In this document: positions 1-7,961 of the stretch, one piece after another
Position numbering within the stretch: the first letter of the stretch is position 1
Layout of the letters: each line of letters opens with the position of its first letter
Assembly (NCBI RefSeq): GCF_004341625.1
Contig: NZ_SLZG01000008.1
Location: 185,372-249,371 of the forward strand
Source: Rhizobium sp. BK376
GTDB lineage: Bacteria > Pseudomonadota > Alphaproteobacteria > Rhizobiales > Rhizobiaceae
Direction: 5' to 3'
DNA: 64,000 nucleotides
Made by a program: the position numbers and the translations under genes
The notes under the pieces: model-generated
What the model was told of the DNA's origin: nothing
Databases searched by the model: none
The model's input: only the letters and a program-made list of their open reading frames with translations

Positions 1-1086
1 CAGGTGATCGAGACCGGGTTGCCGATGATTTACGCCGCGCAGCTCGGCGGCCAGGACGAACTGGTTTTCGACGGCGCAAGTTTCGCCTTCAACGTCGACA
101 AGTCGCTGGCTTTCCAGATGAGCCAGTTCGAGGCAGCGCTTCCGGTTACGACGTGGAAGAGAGGCGATGCAGGCTGGCATTGCGCTGAGGGGCCGATGTC
201 GCATATCCCGGAGAAGGAGGAGGCGGATTATCGCGCCTGCCTGCTCGGCTTCAGGGACTATGTCAACAAGAATGGTTTCAAGAGTGTCGTGCTTGGCCTT
301 TCCGGCGGCATCGATTCGGCCATCTGCGCCGCGATCGCGGTTGATGCGATCGGCGAGGAGCGGGTGCGAACCGTCATGCTGCCTTACCGATATACCTCTG
401 AGGATTCGCTGAAGGATGCGGCCGATTGCGCCAAGGCGCTGGGCTGCCGCTACGACATCGTGCCGATCGAGGAGCCGGTGACGGGCTTCACGTCCGCGCT
501 TTCGGAACTCTTCGAGGGCACGGATAGCGGCATTACCGAGGAGAACCTGCAGAGCCGGGCCCGCGGAACGATCCTGATGGCGATCTCGAACAAATTCGGC
601 TCGATGGTCGTCACCACGGGCAACAAGTCCGAAATGTCCGTCGGTTACGCGACGCTCTACGGCGACATGAACGGCGGCTTCAACCCGATCAAGGACCTCT
701 ACAAGATGCAGGTCTATGCGCTGTCGCGCTGGCGCAATGCGCATGTGCCGCCGGGCGCGCTCGGGCCTTCGGGCGAAGTCATTCCGCAGAACATCATCGA
801 CAAGGCGCCGTCCGCAGAGCTACGTCCGGACCAGAAGGACCAGGATTCCCTGCCGCCCTATCCTGACCTCGACGACATTCTCGAATGCCTTGTCGAGAAG
901 GAAATGGCGGTCGAGGAGATCGTCGCGCGAGGCCACGATGTGGCGACGGTTCATCGCGTCGAGCATCTGCTCTATCTGGCGGAATACAAGCGACGTCAGT
1001 CGGCACCGGGCGTGAAGATCACCAAGAAGAATTTCGGCCGGGATCGCCGTTATCCGATCACCAATCGGTTCCGGGATCGAGCATGA
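1..1086 (+). CDS. nadE: Glutamine-dependent NAD+ synthetase, 5'-truncated by the window edge
   Basis: This is the C-terminal part of NAD+ synthetase, which amidates deamido-NAD+ with ATP and glutamine in the last step of NAD synthesis. The frame is open from base 1, so the true start and most of the N-terminal nitrilase-like glutaminase domain lie outside the window. The synthetase domain begins at about base 200. The PP-loop motif SGGIDS (bases 301-318) binds the pyrophosphate of ATP, and TTGNKSE with the following YGDMNGGFNP region is typical of the family. The stop overlaps the next start in an ATGA arrangement, suggesting translational coupling. Confidence 0.95.
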   Translation, partial: QVIETGLPMIYAAQLGGQDELVFDGASFAFNVDKSLAFQMSQFEAALPVTTWKRGDAGWHCAEGPMSHIPEKEEADYRACLLGFRDYVNKNGFKSVVLGLSGGIDSAICAAIAVDAIGEERVRTVMLPYRYTSEDSLKDAADCAKALGCRYDIVPIEEPVTGFTSALSELFEGTDSGITEENLQSRARGTILMAISNKFGSMVVTTGNKSEMSVGYATLYGDMNGGFNPIKDLYKMQVYALSRWRNAHVPPGALGPSGEVIPQNIIDKAPSAELRPDQKDQDSLPPYPDLDDILECLVEKEMAVEEIVARGHDVATVHRVEHLLYLAEYKRRQSAPGVKITKKNFGRDRRYPITNRFRDRA

Positions 1087-1451
1087 GCGAGGAGGGCGTC
1101 CGGCAGGCAGGCAGCCGACCGGCGCCGGCTCCGCAGTTTTCCAAGGAGGAGAGGCGCTACATCGCATTGATGGCAGCCCAGCCGAGGGCCCGCTCCGGAT
1201 GGATGCGCTTCGTCAATAGCGGCGTGTTCTTCGCCCCCTCCATTTTTCTCGGCATATACGGCATTTCGGACGCGAGCCTGAAGATCACCGGGGTCGCTTT
1301 CGTGACGCTCGTCATCAGCCTGTTCTGGAGCCTCGCCGGCGTGTTTCGTGAGCAGCGTTACGCGATGCTTGCCAATTCGGTCTTTGCGAAGCTTCAGGAT
1401 GCCATCAGCAGCCCGACCGGCGAGGATCGTCCGATCAAGGAGGAAGTTTGA
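1083..1451 (+). CDS. Small inner-membrane protein of unknown function
   Basis: The predicted product is 122 residues. The ATG at 1083 overlaps the nadE stop by 4 bp, which fixes the start. The first 45 residues are polar and proline-rich. Two hydrophobic stretches follow, around residues 45-62 and 66-90, then a short charged tail ending in acidic and lysine residues. This looks like a two-segment membrane protein with both ends probably in the cytoplasm. I do not recognise a named family. It sits between nadE and a propeller protein with gaps of 3 bp or less, so the three are probably co-transcribed. Confidence 0.7.
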   Translation: MSEEGVRQAGSRPAPAPQFSKEERRYIALMAAQPRARSGWMRFVNSGVFFAPSIFLGIYGISDASLKITGVAFVTLVISLFWSLAGVFREQRYAMLANSVFAKLQDAISSPTGEDRPIKEEV

Positions 1452-1454
1452 GCC

Positions 1455-2285
1455 ATGCGTAGTTCGGTCGAGATCTTCAATATCCGCACACGCGAGACGC
1501 GGGTTGTCTGGCAGACATCCGATCTTTTCGAGGCGCCGAACTGGTCGCCCGATGGCCGCTATCTCATGCTCAACAGCGAAGGGTTGATCTATCGCCTGGC
1601 GCTGGAGGGTGGGGCGGAGCCGGTGAAGGTCGATACCGGTTTTGCGAGATTGTGCAACAATGATCACGGCATTTCGCCGGATGGATCATTGATTGCCATT
1701 TCCGATAAATGCGAGTTGGGCAAGAGCTGCATTTATCTACTTCCGTCGCAAGGTGGTGCACCGCGCTTGATGACGGGAAATCTTCCGTCCTATTGGCATG
1801 GCTGGTCGCCCGACGGGCAATCCTTTGCCTATTGCGGCATTCGCGACCAGGTCTTCGATATCTATTCGATGTCCATCGAAGGCGGCGAGGAACGGCGGCT
1901 GACATTTGGCGAAGGGCGCAACGACGGGCCGGACTATTCGGCTGACGGCCAGTGGATCTATTTCAATTCCAGCCGCACCGGCCTGATGCAGATCTGGCGT
2001 GTCAGGACCGACGGTTCTGCCGTCGAGCGGATAACGGACAGCAATTACGGCGACTGGTTTCCGCATCCGTCACCCAGGGGCGACAAAGTCGTCTTCATCT
2101 CCTACGACCCCGATGTGTTTGATCATCCGCGCGACCTGAACGTTCGGGTGCGCATGATGGATGCGGATGGCGGCAATGTCGAAACGCTGTTCGATCTGTT
2201 CGGTGGCCAGGGCACGATGAATTCGCCCAATTGGTCACCGGATGGTGATGAATTCGCCTTCGTTCGCTATGAGCCGGCGGCCTGA
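1455..2285 (+). CDS. TolB-like beta-propeller protein (PD40/WD40-like repeats)
   Basis: A 276-residue protein built of TolB-type propeller blades. The blade signature (W/Y)SPDG or close variants recurs, for example NWSPDGRY near residue 28, GISPDGSL near 73, GWSPDGQS near 113, YSADGQW near 155 and NWSPDGDE near 260. There is no signal peptide, so unlike TolB of the Tol-Pal system it is probably cytoplasmic. It starts 3 bp after the preceding stop and likely belongs to the nadE transcript. A binding or scaffold role is possible, but no ligand can be inferred. Confidence 0.8.
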   Translation: MRSSVEIFNIRTRETRVVWQTSDLFEAPNWSPDGRYLMLNSEGLIYRLALEGGAEPVKVDTGFARLCNNDHGISPDGSLIAISDKCELGKSCIYLLPSQGGAPRLMTGNLPSYWHGWSPDGQSFAYCGIRDQVFDIYSMSIEGGEERRLTFGEGRNDGPDYSADGQWIYFNSSRTGLMQIWRVRTDGSAVERITDSNYGDWFPHPSPRGDKVVFISYDPDVFDHPRDLNVRVRMMDADGGNVETLFDLFGGQGTMNSPNWSPDGDEFAFVRYEPAA

Positions 2286-2447
2286 GGCCGCTGGACAGCG
2301 CGGATTTTTGCCGATAGCTTTTGATCGTTCGCAGGGCACATCCGATCCGCGGGAAGGGCAAGGCCCACCTGATGAATGATTTTTAGACTGCCACACCTCT
2401 TTTCAGTCTGTGGGCGCGGATACCGGACGTTATGAAAGGAGGTCTCC

Positions 2448-4184
2448 GTGACCACACGCTCCCTGGCGGCGAACGCCACGCTCGATTCCGTGAAAAAGCA
2501 GGCGAAAGCCTTTTTGAAAGCCGTGCAAACAGGCGATACGTCGGCGCTTGCGCGCGTGACGCCGTATTTCGCTGACGCTGCAGCAGTCGGGCTGCAGGAT
2601 ATCCAGCTGGTAACGGCTCGCGAATACGGGTTCTCGAGCTGGACCAAGCTCAAGGACCATCTGGAGCGATCGGGTAGCCGGGATGAGGCGAGGGATCAGC
2701 TTGCCAATCGCTTCCTGTCGCTTGCGACCGTGTCCTATTTCTCGCGTATTCCCGCCGATCCCGCCCGTTTCGACGAGGCCGTGGAGCTCCTTGACGCGCA
2801 TCCCGATATTGCCGACGATAGCATCCATGTTGCCGCAGCGATGGGCGATGCGGCACGCGTCGCCCGCTGGCTGGACCGGCAGCCGCAATTGATCGAGCGA
2901 AAGGGCGGTCCCTACGATTGGCAGCCGTTGCTTTATGCTGCCTATGCCCGTCTTCCCGGCCATTCCACTCTCGACGTCGGCCGACTGCTGATCGCGCGTG
3001 GAGCCGATCCGAATGCCCTCTTTCTCGACAATGGCCAATATCGCTTCACGGCGTTGACCGGCGTCTTCGGGCAGGGAGAGGCTGGGAAAATCCGGCAGCC
3101 GGAACATCCGGGCTATATGACATTCGCGCGGCTGCTGCTTGACGCCGGCGCGAACGTCAATGACAGCCAGGCGCTCTACAACAGGATGTTCGAGCCGGAT
3201 AATTCCTGCCTCGAACTGCTGCTCGAATATGGATTGAGCGCCAGCGACCGGAACAATTGGTCCGTGCGGGAAGATGGGAAGCTGGTCGAGAATTCGCAGA
3301 CCGTGTTCGACTATCAACTCGCCTGGGCTCTGGAAAAGCGGATGCCGCAGCGGGTGCGGCTATTGGTCGAGCATGGCGCCGACGTCAACCGGCCGGTCAA
3401 TGGGCGCACGCCCTATGAGTGGGCGCGGCTCGGCAACGAGAAGGAGTTGGTGGCCTATCTCGTGCAGCATGGAGCGGTCGCGGTTCGTCTGAAGGCGGAG
3501 GATTGGGCCTATGTCGCCATCATGAATAGCGAGCATCCAATCGATTATTTGCCGAGAATGATGGCGGCGCAGCAGACCAGCCCCGCCGATGTCCAGCGAA
3601 AGCACCCAACCATGCTGCATGAGGCCGCAGGCGAAAATGCCCTTGAGGCGGTTCGTCGGATGCTGGCGCTTGGTTTGGATGTGAACGCGATGACTAGCCG
3701 CACGCCGCTGCATGAAGCAGCACTCCACGGTCACATCGAAATGGTAAAACTGCTGATCGAGCATGGTGCCGATCCCACGATCCGCGATCCCTACTATCAC
3801 GCGCCGCCGATCGGTTGGGCGGACTATAACGGCCATGCCGATATGGTGGAGTTCCTGAAGACGCAGCCGCTCGATATCTTTGCGGCGGCCGCCTTTGGTG
3901 AGATCGGGCAGCTGGAAGCATTGCTGGACGCGGATCCATCGTTGCTCGACCGGCGTTTTGAGAGCCTTCGACGATCCGGTGCGCCGAGCCCGGACCGAGA
4001 TTGGCTGACGCCGCTGGGCTTTGCCATTCTCAATCATCGCGCCGATGCGGCGGCGCTCCTTGTCGGCCGCGGCGCCGATCGCTCCATTCGGGATGCCTCG
4101 GGACGTTCCTACGGCGATCTGGCGCGGGAGACGGGCGATGAGGCAATCATGAGGCTGTTCAGGAAGCCTCTTTCCTCTCGTTGA
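2448..4184 (+). CDS. Ankyrin-repeat protein
   Basis: A 578-residue protein starting at a GTG preceded by a near-perfect Shine-Dalgarno (AAAGGAGGT). The N-terminal 70 residues form a helical lead ending in YGFSSWTKLKDHL, a motif seen in front of bacterial ankyrin arrays. At least eight ankyrin-like units follow; the clearest read LLIARGADPN, LLLDAGANVN, LLVEHGADVN, TPLHEAALHGHIEMVKLLIEHGADP and ALLVGRGADRS. There is no signal peptide or membrane segment, so it is probably a cytosolic protein-protein interaction module. Partners are not evident: it stands alone, with a hairpin after it and a riboswitch-controlled gene next. Function unknown. Confidence 0.85.
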   Translation: MTTRSLAANATLDSVKKQAKAFLKAVQTGDTSALARVTPYFADAAAVGLQDIQLVTAREYGFSSWTKLKDHLERSGSRDEARDQLANRFLSLATVSYFSRIPADPARFDEAVELLDAHPDIADDSIHVAAAMGDAARVARWLDRQPQLIERKGGPYDWQPLLYAAYARLPGHSTLDVGRLLIARGADPNALFLDNGQYRFTALTGVFGQGEAGKIRQPEHPGYMTFARLLLDAGANVNDSQALYNRMFEPDNSCLELLLEYGLSASDRNNWSVREDGKLVENSQTVFDYQLAWALEKRMPQRVRLLVEHGADVNRPVNGRTPYEWARLGNEKELVAYLVQHGAVAVRLKAEDWAYVAIMNSEHPIDYLPRMMAAQQTSPADVQRKHPTMLHEAAGENALEAVRRMLALGLDVNAMTSRTPLHEAALHGHIEMVKLLIEHGADPTIRDPYYHAPPIGWADYNGHADMVEFLKTQPLDIFAAAAFGEIGQLEALLDADPSLLDRRFESLRRSGAPSPDRDWLTPLGFAILNHRADAAALLVGRGADRSIRDASGRSYGDLARETGDEAIMRLFRKPLSSR

Positions 4185-4193
4185 GAGGCGTCG

Positions 4194-4224
4194 GCGATCC
4201 GCTTGCTTTCGGCAGGCGGATCGC
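4194..4224 (+). terminator. Hairpin after the ankyrin gene
   Basis: A 9-bp perfect stem (GCGATCCGC / GCGGATCGC) with a 13-nt loop lies 10 bp after the ankyrin stop codon. It has no U-tract, so it may be a weak terminator or a 3'-end stabiliser rather than a classical intrinsic terminator. Confidence 0.4.
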
Positions 4225-4231
4225 GCATAGC

Positions 4232-4425
4232 TTTGATCGTCAGGTGCCCGTGCCAAGCGGGAGAATCGGGAAGCCGGTCAAAATCCGGCGCGTGCCCAAC
4301 GCTGTGAGGCGGATGTCTATCGCGTGAAAGAATTTTCGAATGTTCTTTCATATGGATGCCACTGGTTGTTAAACCGGGAAGGTAGCGAGAGGCAATCGAA
4401 GCCAAGCCAGAAGACCGGCCTGACG
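4232..4425 (+). ncRNA. Cobalamin (B12) riboswitch upstream of bluB
   Basis: The leader contains the ordered conserved elements of a cobalamin riboswitch. They are AGGTGCCCG at 4242-4250, GGGAGAATCGGGAAGCCGGT from about 4259, a GATGCCACTG core at 4355-4364, CCGGGAAGG at 4374-4382, and the B12 box GCCAAGCCAGAAGACCGGCC at 4401-4420. The element ends about 55 nt before the bluB start. No U-tract terminator follows, so control is more likely translational. It should shut off bluB when adenosylcobalamin is plentiful. Confidence 0.92.
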
Positions 4426-4480
4426 TGATAGGCCAAACCGCGCGGACGGCGGTGAGGTCGGCATTGTTGGGGATTTGACG

Positions 4481-5206
4481 ATGCGACCCGATCCGAAGGA
4501 TTTTCTTGTCCGTTCACAGGCATTTTCCGCGGCTGAACGAGAAGCTGTCTACCGCGCCATCGAAACACGGCGGGACGTTCGCGACCAGTTTCTGCCCGAT
4601 CCGCTGCCCGATGAACTGATCGCGCGTCTGCTCGGGGCCGCGCATAGCGCGCCGTCCGTCGGCTTCATGCAGCCCTGGAGTTTCGTGCTTGTCCGCGATC
4701 CCTTGGTTCGCGAGGCGGCGTGGCAGGCGTTCCGGCGTGCCAATGACGAAGCAGCACAGATGTTCGAGGGCGAGCGAGCCGCCAGCTATCGTTCCCTGAA
4801 GCTTGAAGGTATCCGCAAGGCGCCGCTCAGCATATGCGTCACCTGCGATCCTGACCGGGCTGGGCCGGTCGTGCTTGGACGCACGCATAATCCGCGCATG
4901 GATTCCTACTCCACGGTTTGCGCCATCCAGAACCTGTGGCTTGCCGCGCGTGCCGAAGGTGTCGGCATGGGCTGGGTCAGCATCTTCCATGATGCCGATA
5001 TTAGGCTGCTGCTCGGCATTCCCGATAGAATCGAGATCGTTGCCTGGCTCTGCCTCGGCTATGTTGATGAGCTCTACAGTGAACCGGAACTGGCGGTTAA
5101 GGGATGGCGACAGCGGCTGTCGCTTGACGATCTCGTCTTCAGTGACCGCTGGGGTGAGGTTGGCCCTATTGCTCCGGCTGGGGGCCAGGCGCCAGGGGAT
5201 GTTTGA
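4481..5206 (+). CDS. bluB: 5,6-dimethylbenzimidazole synthase BluB
   Basis: A 241-residue flavin-destructase of the nitroreductase fold. It breaks down reduced FMN to make 5,6-dimethylbenzimidazole, the lower ligand of cobalamin. Family hallmarks include RRDVRDQFLPDPLP near residue 29, SAPSVGFMQPWSF near 57, the RRAND region and GVGMGWVSI near 160. The ATG at 4481 follows a GGGGATT ribosome site; a TTG two codons upstream is less likely. The cobalamin riboswitch directly upstream supports the assignment independently. The 3' end overlaps the convergent DUF2865 gene by 41 bp. Confidence 0.95.
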   Translation: MRPDPKDFLVRSQAFSAAEREAVYRAIETRRDVRDQFLPDPLPDELIARLLGAAHSAPSVGFMQPWSFVLVRDPLVREAAWQAFRRANDEAAQMFEGERAASYRSLKLEGIRKAPLSICVTCDPDRAGPVVLGRTHNPRMDSYSTVCAIQNLWLAARAEGVGMGWVSIFHDADIRLLLGIPDRIEIVAWLCLGYVDELYSEPELAVKGWRQRLSLDDLVFSDRWGEVGPIAPAGGQAPGDV

Positions 5207-6326
5207 GGTCGATCTTTCCCTCATCCGTCGACAGGAATTGCGGGCCGACCTGGCGGATCTTCCTGGCCGTCGGATCGTAAGGGCGGTCGGCTGGCGCGGG
5301 CTGGGCCGTCGTTGCAGTCTGCGGCTGGGGTGAGGGTGGCTTTGCAGTGGTTATCGTTGTGATCGAGCTATAGGGCGCGACCGGCTGCGGCTGGACGCTC
5401 TGTGGCTGAATACTGGCCTTCTCGCGCTGCATTTCTTCGTAATAGGCCGACATGTCGCAGGTGCAGGACGACTTCTCGCCGGGCGCGCGCTTGCGATAGG
5501 CAAAGGCGTAAGGCATGGCGCTGTAGGGCGCGCCTGTTGCCGCAGAGACCATTTCCGAGGATTCCTGGTTCGGCAGATAGCGGAAATAAAGTTCCGTCGG
5601 AACGCCGGGGCACATGCGCGAGCAGGTTTCCGCGTCATGCTGAAAATTGACCGGCGAGGCATTGGTGGTCAGCGGAAAGAAGCCGCCATCGCAGGTCCGC
5701 ACGCAGACCGTCTGCAGGCCCGCGCCATAGGGACCGCCGGTGGGATAGTTCATCGGTGCGGCCTGGTAATAGTCATAGCCCGGCTGCGGGCCGCCGCTTC
5801 TATCCATCGGCTGGATGAACGTATCGGTCCGCATCGCCTGCTGCTCTGGTGTCGCAGGCACTTCGGGGCGATTGGTTATGATCGTATCGGGATTAGCCGC
5901 TGCGGAATCCTCGCATCCGTTTTGCCGGAGTGCCGTTTCAAGCTGATCGCGCAACACATCGTCTGAGCCGCCGGCGCGCTGGCTTTCGTCACGCCGCTCG
6001 ATGAGAAATTGCAGGTCTTCCTGCAGGCGGCCAAGCGAGGTTTCGAGCTGATCGCAAACGGCGGCGTCCTGCCCGTTGATAATTACCCCACTGCCGGAGT
6101 GGCAGCCGCGATCCTGCATCTCCGCCTGAAGCCTGCGGACCGCCGATGTCTGCTCGTCGATGGCGTTTGAATATCTGCGAACCGAATGCGAGGTGCTGAC
6201 GACCTCGGGGATGTTGGCGAGCCGTCCGTGGAGTTCGTCGCAAACCGACTGGTTCTGCGCGGCGACCGGCGTAGCTGCGATCAGGGGCAATAGAAAAAAT
6301 AAGGAGAATTTCCGGCTGCGTTCCAT
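5166..6326 (-). CDS. DUF2865 exported protein
   Basis: A 386-residue protein with a cleavable signal peptide (LFFLLPLIAATPVAAQ, cut after about residue 24), so probably periplasmic. Residues about 35-150 are a glutamine- and charge-rich, probably coiled region with scattered cysteines. The C-terminal half holds the DUF2865 core: VCVRTCDGGFFPL, then CSRMCPG, LYFR and SCTCDM, a set of cysteines likely to form disulfides. The tail is rich in proline and glutamine. The ATG at 6326 has AGGGGCGG upstream; an ATG 16 codons earlier lacks one. Function unknown; the family is common in rhizobia. Confidence 0.8.
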   Translation of the reverse strand: MERSRKFSLFFLLPLIAATPVAAQNQSVCDELHGRLANIPEVVSTSHSVRRYSNAIDEQTSAVRRLQAEMQDRGCHSGSGVIINGQDAAVCDQLETSLGRLQEDLQFLIERRDESQRAGGSDDVLRDQLETALRQNGCEDSAAANPDTIITNRPEVPATPEQQAMRTDTFIQPMDRSGGPQPGYDYYQAAPMNYPTGGPYGAGLQTVCVRTCDGGFFPLTTNASPVNFQHDAETCSRMCPGVPTELYFRYLPNQESSEMVSAATGAPYSAMPYAFAYRKRAPGEKSSCTCDMSAYYEEMQREKASIQPQSVQPQPVAPYSSITTITTAKPPSPQPQTATTAQPAPADRPYDPTARKIRQVGPQFLSTDEGKIDLKHPLAPGPQPEQ

Positions 6327-6419
6327 GATGCCGCCCCTGACGAGGATATTCCGTCGATCGATGTACAGCATCAATCATACAGGATCCGGCATTAACAAGA
6401 TGCTGTGGAAATGGTCCAT

Positions 6420-6445
6420 CGCCGCGATTTCCCGTGACCGCGGCG
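6420..6445 (-). terminator. Hairpin after the AHL synthase gene
   Basis: A 7-bp perfect GC stem (CGCCGCG / CGCGGCG) with a 12-nt loop lies 17 bp beyond the luxI-type stop codon. It has no U-tract. It probably ends or protects the luxRI transcript before the DUF2865 gene. Confidence 0.4.
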
Positions 6446-6462
6446 ATGAATTTGACGTGACA

Positions 6463-7107
6463 TCAAGCGGCACGAGCCAGCGCGACGGTCGTTTCCTGCT
6501 CGAGGACCGGGCCATCGATTTCCGCGACCTGTTTCATGCGATAAAGCAGATCGGTCGTCACGTCCCAGGAAACCGCGACCGCATAGACCGAACCGATCTT
6601 CTTCGGCTCGCCGATGCGTTCGCCGGGGCAGCCCATACGGCGGAACATGCGTTCCAGGAAGACGTCGGTAACGGTGACAATGTGCGAGAGGCCCGAGGCA
6701 AGTCCGAGCTCGCCGACGCCGCACATCAGTTCGGCGGCCGCGACGGTCACCTGGTTCGAGGCGCGATCCTGCGAGATCTCGGGATCGATGCAGAAGCGGC
6801 TGGATTCCCAGATCATCGAGTTGCGGATTTCGGGCGTGTTGCCGAGGAGGATGGGGAATGTGTCGTCCAGCATGTTCGGTCCAAGCGTCGGCAGCAGGCG
6901 GAGCGCGCCACGCAGCTTGCCGGTCTCGTCCGAGTAGGAGAGGACGTAGATCGGGTTCGACAGGTCGTAATGATCGATCTCCCATTCGCCGTCGACGAGG
7001 ACGTCCCATTTCAGGTGGTCATGGAAGACCTTCTTTCGCAGACGGAACATCTCGTCCATCGCGGTGAGATGATGATGGCGGGTGGTGCCGCTGAAGAGCT
7101 TAATCAT
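6463..7107 (-). CDS. LuxI-family acyl-homoserine-lactone synthase
   Basis: A 214-residue autoinducer synthase that makes N-acyl-homoserine lactones from S-adenosylmethionine and an acyl-acyl carrier protein. The invariant residues of the family can all be placed: R and F in MFRLRKKVF, W in LKWDV, the two aspartates in IDHYD, R in GALRLLPT, F in DDTFP, and E and R in WESSRF. It is probably active. It lies downstream of a LuxR-type gene on the same strand, as in the cin and rai pairs of rhizobia, but I cannot say which named system it is. No cinS-like small gene follows. Its leader folds over its own ribosome-binding site. Confidence 0.93.
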   Translation of the reverse strand: MIKLFSGTTRHHHLTAMDEMFRLRKKVFHDHLKWDVLVDGEWEIDHYDLSNPIYVLSYSDETGKLRGALRLLPTLGPNMLDDTFPILLGNTPEIRNSMIWESSRFCIDPEISQDRASNQVTVAAAELMCGVGELGLASGLSHIVTVTDVFLERMFRRMGCPGERIGEPKKIGSVYAVAVSWDVTTDLLYRMKQVAEIDGPVLEQETTVALARAA

Positions 7108-7146
7108 GCCAGTCTCCGTTCTTGGTTCGGTGACCGGAGACTGGCA
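7107..7146 (-). promoter_or_regulatory. Leader hairpin that sequesters the luxI ribosome-binding site
   Basis: A 12-bp perfect stem (5' arm TGCCAGTCTCCG, 3' arm CGGAGACTGGCA) with a 16-nt loop is encoded immediately before luxI. The 3' arm contains the only credible Shine-Dalgarno (CGGAGA), and its last base is the A of the ATG at 7107. In RNA this would block ribosome access until melted, cleaved or bound by a factor. The pairing is seen directly; the regulatory role is inferred. Confidence 0.7.
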
Positions 7147-7165
7147 AAAGTGAGGGCTCGGCTAT

Positions 7166-7183
7166 ACTGGCGCTAGTGACAGT
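7166..7183. promoter_or_regulatory. lux-box-like 18-bp imperfect palindrome
   Basis: The sequence ACTGGCGCTAGTGACAGT matches its own reverse complement at 14 of 18 positions, the size of a tra/lux box. It lies 59 bp upstream of the luxI start. On the minus strand it falls between a weak -35 (TTCTGC) and a -10-like TATAGC spaced 17 bp apart. It is a candidate binding site for the neighbouring LuxR or another regulator. Confidence 0.45.
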
Positions 7184-7216
7184 GCAGAAAGGAGTAAGGG
7201 GCTGCTACTAGGTCTC

Positions 7217-7948
7217 TCAGGATTGAGGGATCAGCCCGCGCCAGACGGCTTCGGCAATAGCCTGGGTGTTCGAGACGACGTCGAGTTTCTGGCGTGCATT
7301 GCTCATGAAAAAGCGGACGGTGCGCTCGGTGATGCCGAGGATGATGGCGATCTCCCAGTAGCTTTTGCCGGCGGCCGCCCAGCGCAGAACCTCGCGTTCG
7401 CGCGGCGTGATCCGCCTGAGTTCGTCCTTGCTGATGGATGGCGGTCGCTCCGCCTCGATCATCGAGGCGTGGAAGAGTGCTGCGAGCGTCTGGATGTCGC
7501 GACCGTAGCTTCTGAGGAAAAGCGGGATTTCCTCGGAGGCAAGCGGAATGCTGATCACAAGGGCGGCTGCGCGAGCCTCTGGCGCCAACAGGGGATATGA
7601 AATTCCCTCTGCCGGTATGCCGAGGGCGCTGACCTGTTTGAAGAGAATATCGGCAGCCGGTATCTGCTGGCGAAGGGTGGCGTGATCGACCGGACGGACG
7701 GAGGACAGCACGAATTTCAATGCCGGAAGTAGAACTTCGTTGCCGATGCTTGCAAGAGCTGCGGACTGTTCTCGGGAGAACGTGTGATGCAGGCGATGGA
7801 CTTGTGCCGAACGCGAGGCAGAAAAAACATCGACATAGATCAGATGAGTAATGCCGTAGGCTATTCGCAAGCGATTAAAGAATTCACGCGGCTGTACTGG
7901 CTTGCTTTGTTCCAGCCAGTCAAACAGTTCAAAATAGCCTGCGCGCAT
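7217..7948 (-). CDS. LuxR-family quorum-sensing regulator with a divergent ligand pocket
   Basis: A 243-residue regulator. Residues about 15-160 fit the autoinducer-binding domain, and the C-terminal 65 residues are a clear LuxR helix-turn-helix (LTPRER-like ITPREREVLRWAAAGKS, then ITERTVRFFMSNARQKL). It sits 109 bp upstream of the AHL synthase gene in the same direction, so it is probably its cognate activator. The usual pocket residues of TraR/LuxR (Trp, Tyr, Asp-Pro and a second Trp) do not line up: LHHTFS and RPVDH stand where TYPEEW-like and PFDW-like segments are expected. It may bind an unusual acyl chain or respond differently. Confidence 0.9.
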   Translation of the reverse strand: MRAGYFELFDWLEQSKPVQPREFFNRLRIAYGITHLIYVDVFSASRSAQVHRLHHTFSREQSAALASIGNEVLLPALKFVLSSVRPVDHATLRQQIPAADILFKQVSALGIPAEGISYPLLAPEARAAALVISIPLASEEIPLFLRSYGRDIQTLAALFHASMIEAERPPSISKDELRRITPREREVLRWAAAGKSYWEIAIILGITERTVRFFMSNARQKLDVVSNTQAIAEAVWRGLIPQS

Positions 7949-7961
7949 ATTGGGTCCTGAT

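Noticed and set aside
6366..6462. A cinS-like small gene after the AHL synthase
   Set aside because: Only a hairpin and the start region of the DUF2865 gene are present; there is no suitable small frame.
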